Assembly: GCA_027306845.1 (NCBI GenBank)
Contig: DAHUYY010000118.1
Coordinates: 1 to 6,128, forward strand
Direction: 5' to 3'
Origin: Vulcanimicrobiota bacterium
Lineage (GTDB): Bacteria; Vulcanimicrobiota; Vulcanimicrobiia; Vulcanimicrobiales; Vulcanimicrobiaceae
Length of the DNA: 6,128 nucleotides
This document shows positions 1-5,670 of this stretch, piece by piece. How positions within the stretch are numbered: the first letter of the stretch is position 1; every line of letters begins with the position of its first letter. A model generated the notes under the pieces. The model saw nothing but the letters and a program-made list of their open reading frames with translations, was not told the origin of the DNA and made no database searches. The translations under genes were made by a program, and so were the position numbers.

Positions 1-75
1 GGCGAGAATCGCGACCAGCGGCAGGACGAGCCGTCCGACGGGGAAGGGTTTACGACGCTGGCGTGTGACGATCAC
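1..75 (-). CDS. 5' end of a gene after fliJ, probable membrane-anchored protein (partial)
   Basis: Only the first 25 codons are present; the gene runs off the left edge. The proposed GTG start overlaps the fliJ stop as GTGA (4-nt overlap at 72-75). It has a good Shine-Dalgarno GGAGG 6 nt upstream, inside the fliJ 3' end, so the start is well supported despite the short length. The visible peptide begins with a strongly basic stretch (R5, R7, R8, K9, R15), followed from about residue 16 by a hydrophobic run (LVLPLVAILA), the pattern of an N-terminal membrane anchor with the basic side in the cytoplasm. In Bacillus-type operons the gene after fliJ is often a YlxF/MotE-like anchored protein, followed by fliK. 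That identity is inferred from position only; FliK, FliL or an unrelated protein cannot be excluded. Translational coupling to fliJ is likely. Confidence 0.6.
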   Translation of the reverse strand, partial: MIVTRQRRKPFPVGRLVLPLVAILA

Positions 76-542
76 CGTAGGCCTCCAATCTCTGCATCGA
101 ACGCCGTACGACGATCGTCGTGACGCGCGTTGCCGTCATCGAGCTCGTTTTGCTCGCGACGCATCTCGCCGACGCGAAACGCATCCAGCGCATGCTCTTT
201 GAGGGTTTCCACAACTTTCCTTCGCTTCATCGCTTCGTGGAGGGAATACATCGCGGCGTCGAGTTCGCTTTTTCGTCGATCGAGGTCCCGCTTCGCGGCA
301 TCCATCGCGCGATCGAGAAAGCTGATATGACCGTAGAGCAATACGAGCTCGTCGGTTTTGAGGCGCGCGTGCTCCTCGCGGAGCATCCGTGAATGTTCGG
401 CGAACTCCGCATCGAGCCGTCGGAACTCGGCGCGCGCGGCATCGTGGGCGCGTTGTGCGAGCGCGACGAGGCCCTGCTCGCGCTCGACGGCGCGTTTGCG
501 TTGGACGAGGACGGGGTCGAGACGGAAGCGGAAGGTAGCCAC
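72..542 (-). CDS. fliJ: Flagellar export protein FliJ
   Basis: FliJ is the soluble coiled-coil protein that sits as a central stalk in the FliI hexamer and links the ATPase to the export gate protein FlhA. The 156-residue product is close to the usual length of about 145-155. It opens with the family-typical FRFRLDPVL (residues 4-12) and is then almost entirely charged heptad-like helix. Near residues 107-133 it has the typical basic/acidic stretch of the second helix (RKVVETLKEHALDAF, then EMRREQNELDD). There is no signal peptide or membrane segment. The start is GTG at 540-542: it lies in the same frame as fliI, separated from the fliI TAG by one codon (AGG), so no earlier start in this frame is possible. 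There is no well-spaced Shine-Dalgarno, so translation probably depends on coupling to fliI. The stop is TGA, overlapping the next gene. Confidence 0.9.
   Translation of the reverse strand: MATFRFRLDPVLVQRKRAVEREQGLVALAQRAHDAARAEFRRLDAEFAEHSRMLREEHARLKTDELVLLYGHISFLDRAMDAAKRDLDRRKSELDAAMYSLHEAMKRRKVVETLKEHALDAFRVGEMRREQNELDDGNARHDDRRTAFDAEIGGLR
82..86 (-). promoter_or_regulatory. Ribosome binding site for the gene after fliJ
   Basis: Plus-strand CCTCC reads GGAGG on the coding strand, 6 nt before the GTG at 73-75. It lies inside the last codons of fliJ. It is the strongest Shine-Dalgarno in the window and decides the start of the downstream partial gene. Confidence 0.6.
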
Positions 543-545
543 CCT

Positions 546-926
546 CTATACCACGCTCATCAACGACGCAAGCGTCGCACCGTAATCGGAGTGCTCGTAC
601 ATTCCTTGGCGAAGGAAGTGCCGAATCGACTCTACTTTGGCGAGCGCGAGATCGATGCGCGGATTGCTTCCGGCGACGTAGGCCCCAATATTTATGAGAT
701 CCTCGGCCTCGCGATAGGTGGCCATTAACTCGCGTATCGCCGAGCAAGCCGCGAGGTGATTTTCGTCGGCGACATCGGGCATCACCCGGCTGATGCTCTC
801 GAGCACGTCGACCGCCGGGTAATGGTTCGCCGAGGCGAGCTTCCGCGAGAGGACGATATGCCCGTCGAGGATCGAACGGACGGCGTCGCTGATAGGTTCG
901 TTAATGTAGTCGCCGTCGACGAGCAA
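546..926 (-). CDS. fliI: FliI ATPase, C-terminal part after the in-frame TAG
   Basis: These 126 codons continue fliI in the same frame directly after the internal TAG, without frameshift or missing residues. They encode the end of the ATPase core and the C-terminal helical domain: LLVDGDYINEP, then DAVRSILDGHIVLSRKLA, NHYPAVDVL, and the family signature INIGAYVAGSNPRIDLAL. Together with the upstream part the total is 438 codons, normal for FliI (about 430-455). The first codon after the TAG is TTG, a theoretical start, but nothing upstream resembles a Shine-Dalgarno (CTCACCGGGCTCTTC), so independent translation is doubtful. An isolated C-terminal domain would lack the Walker motifs. The conservation suggests the stop is recent, an error, or read through. 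The normal fliI stop is TAG at 546-548, followed by AGG and the fliJ GTG. Confidence 0.75.
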   Translation of the reverse strand: MLVDGDYINEPISDAVRSILDGHIVLSRKLASANHYPAVDVLESISRVMPDVADENHLAACSAIRELMATYREAEDLINIGAYVAGSNPRIDLALAKVESIRHFLRQGMYEHSDYGATLASLMSVV

Positions 927-929
927 CTA
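927..929 (-). other. In-frame amber codon inside fliI
   Basis: Plus-strand CTA reads TAG on the coding strand. The context is GGG CTC TTC TAG TTG CTC GTC GAC. It replaces the residue after the aromatic in the family motif GS-[IL]-T-x-[LFY]-[YF]-T-V-L-V-[DE]-G-D, normally Thr. TAG is one base from TCG (Ser), TTG (Leu), TAC/TAT (Tyr), CAG, AAG, GAG and TGG; Ser would be the mildest alternative. The frame is open and conserved on both sides, so this is a single-codon event. Confidence 0.9.
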
Positions 930-1862
930 GAAGAGCCCGGTGAGACTGCCGCGGCTTGAGGTCCCCGCGCGCTCCAGCAATTTCGGTAAGGTCGCAAAGA
1001 CCGACGGGGTATAGCCCCGCGTCGTCGTCGGCTCGCCGATGGCAAGGCCGACCTCCCGCTGGGCCATCGCAAAACGCGTGACCGAGTCCATCATAAACAT
1101 TACGTCGAGCCCGAGATCGCGAAAATATTCGGCGACCGTCATCGCGACGAAGGCGGCTTTTATGCGCACGAGCGCAGGCTGGTCGCTCGTCGAAACGATG
1201 ACGACGCTGCGCCGCAAGCCCTCGTCGCCGAGATCGCGTTCGAGGAAATCGCGCACCTCTTTCCCGCGTTCGCCGACGAGCGCGATAACGTTGACGTCGG
1301 CCGCGGTGTTGCGCGCAATCATTCCTAGGATCGTCGACTTTCCAACTCCGGAGCCGGCAAAGACGCCGACACGTTGCCCTTTTCCGCAGGTCAGCAAACC
1401 ATCGATCGCACGAATTCCCAGCGGCAGCGCCTCCGATATGCGACGTCGCTGCATCGCTGCCGGCGGATTTGCCGTCACCGGCGCAAGTTTCAACGAATCG
1501 ATCGGCCCCTTCCCATCGATCGGGTTTCCAAGCCCGTCGAGGACGCGCCCGAGGAGATCGTCCCCGACGCGAATCTGCAACGGCTTCCCGCACGCGGCGA
1601 CGTCGCTGCCCGCGCCGATGCCGGCGAGATCGCCCAACGGCATAATCAACACCCGGTTATCGCGAAAACCGACGACTTCGGCGAGCACCGGATCGGCATT
1701 GCGGCGGTAGCGAATCCAGCAGGTCTCCCCGACCGCCATCGCCGGACCGTTGCTTTCGATGACCACCCCGATTACTTGCGAAACGCGCCCGCTTTGGCGC
1801 ATGCAGTCGACGTCGTGGATGGCATCGAGATATCGGTCGGCTCGGAACGCGAGCGCTTCCAT
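927..1862 (-). CDS. fliI: Flagellum-specific ATPase FliI, N-terminal and catalytic part, ended early by TAG
   Basis: FliI is the F1-like hexameric ATPase that energises substrate unfolding and chaperone release at the flagellar type III export gate, regulated by FliH. The N-terminal beta-barrel domain spans about residues 1-90 (GRVSQVIGVVIES at 25-37). The nucleotide-binding core follows: LGRVLDGLGNPIDGKGP (104-120), Walker A AGSGVGKS (169-176), the GERGKEV loop with the catalytic glutamate E198, Walker B ending in D259 (LDVMFMMDS), and GEPTTTRGYTPSVFATLPKLLERAGT (276-301). The frame then meets TAG after F311, inside GSLTGLF. A product ending here would keep the ATP-binding motifs but lose the last strands of the core and the whole C-terminal domain, about 29% of the protein, so it is probably inactive. 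The ATG start lies one codon after the fliH TAG; a weak GGCGAG sits 7 nt upstream. The paralogous type III ATPase SctN is possible by sequence alone, but the fliF-J context settles FliI. Confidence 0.85.
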   Translation of the reverse strand: MEALAFRADRYLDAIHDVDCMRQSGRVSQVIGVVIESNGPAMAVGETCWIRYRRNADPVLAEVVGFRDNRVLIMPLGDLAGIGAGSDVAACGKPLQIRVGDDLLGRVLDGLGNPIDGKGPIDSLKLAPVTANPPAAMQRRRISEALPLGIRAIDGLLTCGKGQRVGVFAGSGVGKSTILGMIARNTAADVNVIALVGERGKEVRDFLERDLGDEGLRRSVVIVSTSDQPALVRIKAAFVAMTVAEYFRDLGLDVMFMMDSVTRFAMAQREVGLAIGEPTTTRGYTPSVFATLPKLLERAGTSSRGSLTGLF

Positions 1863-1865
1863 ACG

Positions 1866-2699
1866 CTAACTCGCCGTCGCCGTTATTTCAGGTAAATCGT
1901 CGGCAGGAACGAGCGCTCCGCGAACTTCGCGCAGTTGCGTGGTGATTTTCGCATCGATCGTTCCCGAATCGCTCTCTAACATCGCTCCGCCGCGATCGAT
2001 GCGTTGATCTTCGATAAGTCGGAGATGTTCGAAATCGCCTGCGGCGAGTAAGCGCTCGCGGTAGACGCGCATGACCTCCATATCTTCGGGGTTGACGCGA
2101 ATCGTAATGTCGTTGCGCCCCAACGCGCGCGTGAGCGCGGCGCGCACGGTCTCGACGACAAACTGGTCGTTCTGCGCGATTTCATGGTGAACGATCCGTT
2201 CCGAAGCCCCCAATGCAAGGCGCACCAGTTCGGGCTCGGCGCTCCGTAAGAACCGGTCTCGATCTTCACGTACGGCCTCGATCAGGGCATGCAACAGGGT
2301 CAGTAATTCGTTGATCTCGGCATCGACGCGAGCGATCCCCTCCTGACGCCCCGCCTCACGGCCCTCGCTTCGCGCCGCCTCGGCTATCGCTTCGCGTTCT
2401 TCACGAGCCTGCTCGAGGAGGGAACTCGCCGTACGAAACGCTCCCTCCAAAATCTCACGCGCGCTCCCTTTCGCGCGCTCCAACGCAGCACTTGCCTCCG
2501 CGCGAAGCGCCTCCCAGTCGATAACCTCGACGCGAGCTTCCTGCGCCTCGGCGGAAAGGCGATCTTCTTCCTCGTCGGTCGCGCCGTCGGCTTCGAGCTC
2601 GCCGTGTAGCTGCGGCGCCTCCGGGTGCAGCCGATCCTCCGGCATGCCGACTGCATAGGCCCTCTCGACCATGCGAGCCCCGCGTACGATTTTCCCCAT
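1866..2699 (-). CDS. fliH: Flagellar assembly protein FliH
   Basis: FliH binds FliI as a dimer, restrains its ATPase activity and tethers the complex to the export gate and the C ring, resembling the peripheral stalk (b + delta) of F-type ATPases. The 277-residue product starts MGKIVRG, a typical FliH opening, and is very acidic up to about residue 60. A long helix follows, carrying a GxxxGxxxG run (G113, G117, G121), a hallmark of FliH/YscL stalks. The C-terminal domain spans about residues 150-263: EPELVRLALGASERIVHHE (155-173), DITIRVNPEDMEVMR (197-211), and the family signature DRGGAMLESDSGTIDAKITTQLREV (235-259). The start is ATG, 21 nt after the fliG TAA. Shine-Dalgarno support is poor; M10 is an alternative but would discard the conserved opening. 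N-terminal tryptophans used for FlhA/FliN contact in Salmonella are absent (only W62 is seen). The stop is TAG, one codon before fliI. Confidence 0.9.
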   Translation of the reverse strand: MGKIVRGARMVERAYAVGMPEDRLHPEAPQLHGELEADGATDEEEDRLSAEAQEARVEVIDWEALRAEASAALERAKGSAREILEGAFRTASSLLEQAREEREAIAEAARSEGREAGRQEGIARVDAEINELLTLLHALIEAVREDRDRFLRSAEPELVRLALGASERIVHHEIAQNDQFVVETVRAALTRALGRNDITIRVNPEDMEVMRVYRERLLAAGDFEHLRLIEDQRIDRGGAMLESDSGTIDAKITTQLREVRGALVPADDLPEITATAS

Positions 2700-2720
2700 C
2701 GAAAGACTTCGCCGGCTCCG

Positions 2721-3794
2721 TTAAACCAGTCGTTCGTCTTTCGCACCGCGAGCGATGACGATTTGGCCATTCTCCTCGAGCGTGCGAATGACGTCGACGA
2801 TCTGTTGCTGCGCTTTTCCGACTTCGCGCATGCGCGTTGGCCCCAGCACCTCGATCTCTTCTTTGAGCATCTGCCCGGCCCGCGTCGACATATTTTTGTA
2901 GACACGCGCCAGGAGGTCGTCGTTTGCGACTTTGAGGGCGAGTGCAAGCTCTTTCCCATCGACTTCCTTGAGGATACGCTGAATCGACCGATCGTCGAGA
3001 TTGATGATATCCTCGAAGACGAAGAGCAGGTTCTTGACTTCTTGCGCCAGCTCCGGATCGCGTTTCGTCAGCCCATCGAGGATGTTTTTCTCGGTCTCGC
3101 GGTCGACGAAATTCATGACCGATGCCAACGATGCGACGCCGCCGGCCTTCGAGAAGTCGGCGCCGCTGATGAGGAGCCGTCGGCCAAGCAATTCGTCGAG
3201 CTGCTCGAGCACTTCGGGAGCGGTCTTCTGCAAAATAGCGATTCGCATCGCGACATCGGCCTGTAACTCCGGCGTCAACGCCGAGATCACCGCCCCTGCC
3301 TGTTCGGGTTGCATGTAGACGAGAATCAGCGCGATCGTCTGCGGATGTTCGTCTTGAATGAACTGCAATAATTGCGCCGGCTCGGTGTTCTTGATGAGTT
3401 CGAGCGGGTTCCCGTGTTTGAGCGCCGCGAAGAGGCGGCTGGTCATGTCGTCGGCCTGCCCCGCACCGAAGGAGCGCTCGAGAATCTCCTTCGCGTATTC
3501 GATACCGCCCTCGTTGATATACTTGAGAGCGATCGCGCGCTGGTAGGCTTCCTGAATGACGGCGTCGCGCTTCTCCAGCGAGACGGTCGGAATCTTTGCG
3601 ATCTCGAGGACGATGCGCTCGACTTCGTCTTGGCGCAGAAACTTAAAGATCGTCGCCGAGAGCTCGAGCCCCAGGGTGATCAAGAGAATTGCGGCCTTCT
3701 CCGGGCCGGAGATCTCCAGCGACTCGCTATCGCCGAACGGCATCGGCGTCTCGGGGAGACCCGTGTTGGAGAGATTGACGATCGGTGAATCCAT
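2721..3794 (-). CDS. fliG: Flagellar motor switch protein FliG
   Basis: FliG is the upper C-ring protein. Its N-terminal domain holds the FliF tail and its C-terminal domain meets the stator MotA to receive torque. The product is 357 residues, slightly longer than the usual 330-345 because about 27 residues precede the conserved start ISGPEKAAILLITLG (28-42). Visible landmarks are the middle-domain EHPQT motif (149-153, FliM binding), the flexible GG hinge (G218-G219, KAGGVASLASVMNFVDR), the LFVF form of the MFVF motif (257-260) followed by EDI, and the charged torque helix LDDRSIQRILKEVDGKELALALK (266-288). The C-terminal helices end near GQIVIARG (343-350). The ATG start is preceded by GAGAAG at 4-nt spacing. 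The internal M18 lacks a binding site, so the longer form is preferred. It follows the fliF TAG by 15 nt in the same frame. The stop is TAA. Confidence 0.95.
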   Translation of the reverse strand: MDSPIVNLSNTGLPETPMPFGDSESLEISGPEKAAILLITLGLELSATIFKFLRQDEVERIVLEIAKIPTVSLEKRDAVIQEAYQRAIALKYINEGGIEYAKEILERSFGAGQADDMTSRLFAALKHGNPLELIKNTEPAQLLQFIQDEHPQTIALILVYMQPEQAGAVISALTPELQADVAMRIAILQKTAPEVLEQLDELLGRRLLISGADFSKAGGVASLASVMNFVDRETEKNILDGLTKRDPELAQEVKNLLFVFEDIINLDDRSIQRILKEVDGKELALALKVANDDLLARVYKNMSTRAGQMLKEEIEVLGPTRMREVGKAQQQIVDVIRTLEENGQIVIARGAKDERLV

Positions 3795-3809
3795 TTCGCT
3801 TCTCGCCCG

Positions 3810-5477
3810 CTACTCGGCAAGCCAGAGCTTGACGAGTTTGCCGATGCTGTCGGGGCTCTCTTGCGCCACGGTCGTGACATACTCGATCATCTGTTCTCTC
3901 GTCATATCGGCAGTGGATCGCATCGGCGCGCTGAGGCCGGGTGCGCCCTCGAGGAGCGGGTGCTCTTCGAAGGGCGGCAACTCATCGGTAAGGCTGGAAT
4001 CGAAGGACGGTAGATCGGTGCTCGGGACGAACGTCGATTCACGCGCGCGCGTCGCCATGAATCCGATCAGGCCGAGGAGCCCGAGCCCGCCGATTGCAAG
4101 CAATACCCAGAGCGGAATGCCCAAAACCGTAGTCACGCCGCTGGGAACGCTCCGCTGTGCGAGCGCCGGATTGAACGGAATCGCCTCGACGCTCACTTGA
4201 TCGCCGGCAGCGAGATCGAGCCCCGCCGCGGCGATGACGACGTTCCGAATCTGCGTGACGTTCGCCGGCGTGAGCACGTAGGGCGCCGCCGCTACGGCGA
4301 CCCCGGTCGCAGAGGTCGAACGCTGCGGGGTGGAATTGACGAGGACCGCGACGCTGGTCTGCAACACTTTCCCCGGCGCATCGATATGCTTGATATTCTG
4401 CACCGAGACGTCGTAATTCGTCGTGTTCTTCGATTTATTGTAACGGCCGTTCGTCGTCGCATTCTGTAGCGCCTGATAGGTGCCGATGTTGCTCGTCGTT
4501 CCCGGAACGCCGACCGCCGCTCGCTGAGCGGGCTGGGTGCCGTTATAGGATTCGCGGGAGCTCTGTTGCGAGAGCACGGTGCCGGCCGGGGCGTAGACCT
4601 TCCCGTCCGAGGTGTTGACATCGAAGGACATCTTCGTTGAGACGCGCGCGACTGCACGCCCTTTGCCCAACGTGCTGTCGAGCATCGACTGAATGCTTTG
4701 CTGCAAGCTCGATTCGTAGCGCTCCTTCGCAACGAGTTGCTCCTGCGTCAGTTGCAACGCATTATCTTGCGCCGACGCACCGCCCGCGGCGACCGGCGTC
4801 GGGAGCAGAATCTGGCCATCTTGGTTCACGATGGTGACATTGACGGGCTTGAGCCCTTCGACGGAGCGTGAAACGAGCATCGTAATCCCCTGCACCTGCG
4901 ATCCGTCGAGCCCTTGACCGGGGCGCAACTTGATAGCAACCGAGGCCGTGGTCGGCTCCTGCGAATCGCTATAGAGGGTATGATCGGGGGTCACGATGCT
5001 GACGCGCGACGCCTCGACCGGTGTGAGTCCGTCGATCGTTCGCTCGAGCTCGCCTTCGATCGCACGCGTCTTATCGATTCGTTCTTGAAACTGCGTCATG
5101 CCGAAGTTCGTACGATCGAAAATTTCGTATCCCACGCCGGCGCCCTTGATCAAACCGGAGCCGGCGATCGCGATTCGCTCCGCACTGACATCCGCCGACG
5201 GCACCGATATCGTCTTGCCGTCGAGCGAAATATGATACGGAACTTTATCGGCTTTGAGATGGCCGAGCACTGCATTCGCATCGCTCGTCGAGAGATTTGA
5301 AAAGAGCGTCGAGTAGGAGGGACCGCGCCCGAAAACGAGCGCTCCGAAAGCGACGAGCGCGAGAATCACCGCAACCGCTCCGCCGGTGACGAGCGCGCGG
5401 CCTTGTCTGCTCTGTCCTGCCCAGAAATTCAGGATTCGCGCTTGCAGGGTCGCGAGTATCGCCCGCAGTTGCTCCAC
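3810..5477 (-). CDS. fliF: Flagellar MS-ring protein FliF
   Basis: FliF forms the membrane/supramembrane ring that houses the export gate and anchors the C ring. The 555-residue product matches the family length. The first membrane helix is at about residues 29-49 (VTGGAVAVILALVAFGALVFG). Ring-building motifs 1 and 2 follow (about 50-225; GYEIFDRTNFGMTQF at 116-130, TPDHTLYSD at 163-171). The RBM3/beta-collar region comes next (about 240-440) with YNGTQ, VGVPGTTSNIGTYQ (322-335) and KSKNTTNYDVS (348-358). The second membrane helix is at about 453-474 (GIPLWVLLAIGGLGLLGLIGF). The cytoplasmic tail has an acidic, Ser/Pro-rich linker (481-520) and ends in the FliG-binding helices (524-555, ending LVKLWLAE). 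The start is GTG with AGAGGA 6 nt upstream. No upstream flgB, flgC or fliE is present: fliF is the first flagellar gene after purA. The stop is TAG. Confidence 0.95.
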   Translation of the reverse strand: MEQLRAILATLQARILNFWAGQSRQGRALVTGGAVAVILALVAFGALVFGRGPSYSTLFSNLSTSDANAVLGHLKADKVPYHISLDGKTISVPSADVSAERIAIAGSGLIKGAGVGYEIFDRTNFGMTQFQERIDKTRAIEGELERTIDGLTPVEASRVSIVTPDHTLYSDSQEPTTASVAIKLRPGQGLDGSQVQGITMLVSRSVEGLKPVNVTIVNQDGQILLPTPVAAGGASAQDNALQLTQEQLVAKERYESSLQQSIQSMLDSTLGKGRAVARVSTKMSFDVNTSDGKVYAPAGTVLSQQSSRESYNGTQPAQRAAVGVPGTTSNIGTYQALQNATTNGRYNKSKNTTNYDVSVQNIKHIDAPGKVLQTSVAVLVNSTPQRSTSATGVAVAAAPYVLTPANVTQIRNVVIAAAGLDLAAGDQVSVEAIPFNPALAQRSVPSGVTTVLGIPLWVLLAIGGLGLLGLIGFMATRARESTFVPSTDLPSFDSSLTDELPPFEEHPLLEGAPGLSAPMRSTADMTREQMIEYVTTVAQESPDSIGKLVKLWLAE

Positions 5478-5483
5478 GACGTG

Positions 5484-5489
5484 TCCTCT
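5484..5489 (-). promoter_or_regulatory. Ribosome binding site of fliF
   Basis: Plus-strand TCCTCT reads AGAGGA on the coding strand, 6 nt before the GTG at 5475-5477. It supports the GTG start of fliF. Confidence 0.65.
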
Positions 5490-5522
5490 TTACTCTACGG
5501 TCAGGCAGCCGACCCTGGCTGT

Positions 5523-5614
5523 GCTCGCTCCACATCCCTGTTGGAGCGTCCCCATTCGCATTCCGAGGTCCGCGTATAGGTCATTAGGTACGTCTATTAT
5601 CCGCACTCTCCACA
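5523..5614. repeat. Two copies of a GCxCxCTCCACA direct repeat in the fliF leader
   Basis: The 12-mers at 5523-5534 (gctcgctccaca) and 5603-5614 (gcactctccaca) agree at 10 of 12 positions and start exactly 80 bp apart. The upstream copy abuts the GATAAT element and the downstream copy overlaps the inverted repeat. Paired binding sites for a regulator are possible, but two short copies are weak evidence. Confidence 0.25.
5527..5547. repeat. Inverted repeat in the fliF leader (GCTCCA / TGGAGC)
   Basis: Perfect 6-bp arms at 5527-5532 and 5542-5547 are separated by 9 nt. The structure lies about 50-70 nt upstream of the fliF start. In RNA it would be a short hairpin without a following U-run, so it is not a typical terminator. 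It could be an operator-like dyad or chance. Confidence 0.35.
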
Positions 5615-5670
5615 GGCCCTTCGTCGTTCTGCGTCAATTTTAAGAGAAATCGAGCTCCATCAAGAGTCCG

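Larger units (their letters stand above)
5478..5670 (-). promoter_or_regulatory. Intergenic leader between purA and fliF, expected to hold the operon promoter
   Basis: These 193 nt are the only long non-coding stretch in the window and visibly more AT-rich in the purA-proximal half. On the coding strand there is a perfect-looking -35-type TTGACG (plus 5632-5637) and a -10-type GATAAT (plus 5596-5601) preceded by GTGCG. The two are 30 nt apart, so they cannot form one sigma-70 promoter. GCGGATAA resembles the sigma-28 -10 (GCCGATAA), but no TAAA lies 15 nt upstream. A second weak pair, TTGATG/TAAAAT, has a short 15-nt spacer. No GC-rich hairpin followed by a T-run is visible for purA, so transcription from purA may continue into fliF. 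That a promoter is present is inferred; its exact position is not resolved. Confidence 0.35.

Noticed and set aside
565..578. CGACGC-AA-GCGTCG palindrome near the end of fliI
   Set aside because: The arms are separated by 2 nt, it lies in coding sequence, and there is no T-run; it is compatible with codon content of GC-rich DNA.
136..747. 203-codon minus-strand frame spanning the fliI/fliJ junction
   Set aside because: The composition is almost only Arg/Ala/Ser and it overlaps two conserved genes in another phase.
924..926. TTG directly after the TAG as an independent start for a separate C-terminal protein
   Set aside because: No Shine-Dalgarno precedes it, and the 126 residues are simply the continuation of FliI. 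Reinitiation remains possible but is not supported.
901..1593. 230-codon minus-strand frame overlapping fliI, which crosses the TAG
   Set aside because: It is in another phase than fliI, Arg-rich, without family motifs; it is not a frameshifted continuation of FliI because the true continuation lies in the original frame.
1039..1710. Long open frame on the plus strand (223 codons) opposite fliI
   Set aside because: It is antisense to a well-conserved ATPase, has low-complexity Ser/Arg/Pro composition typical of shadow frames in GC-rich DNA, and no recognisable domain.
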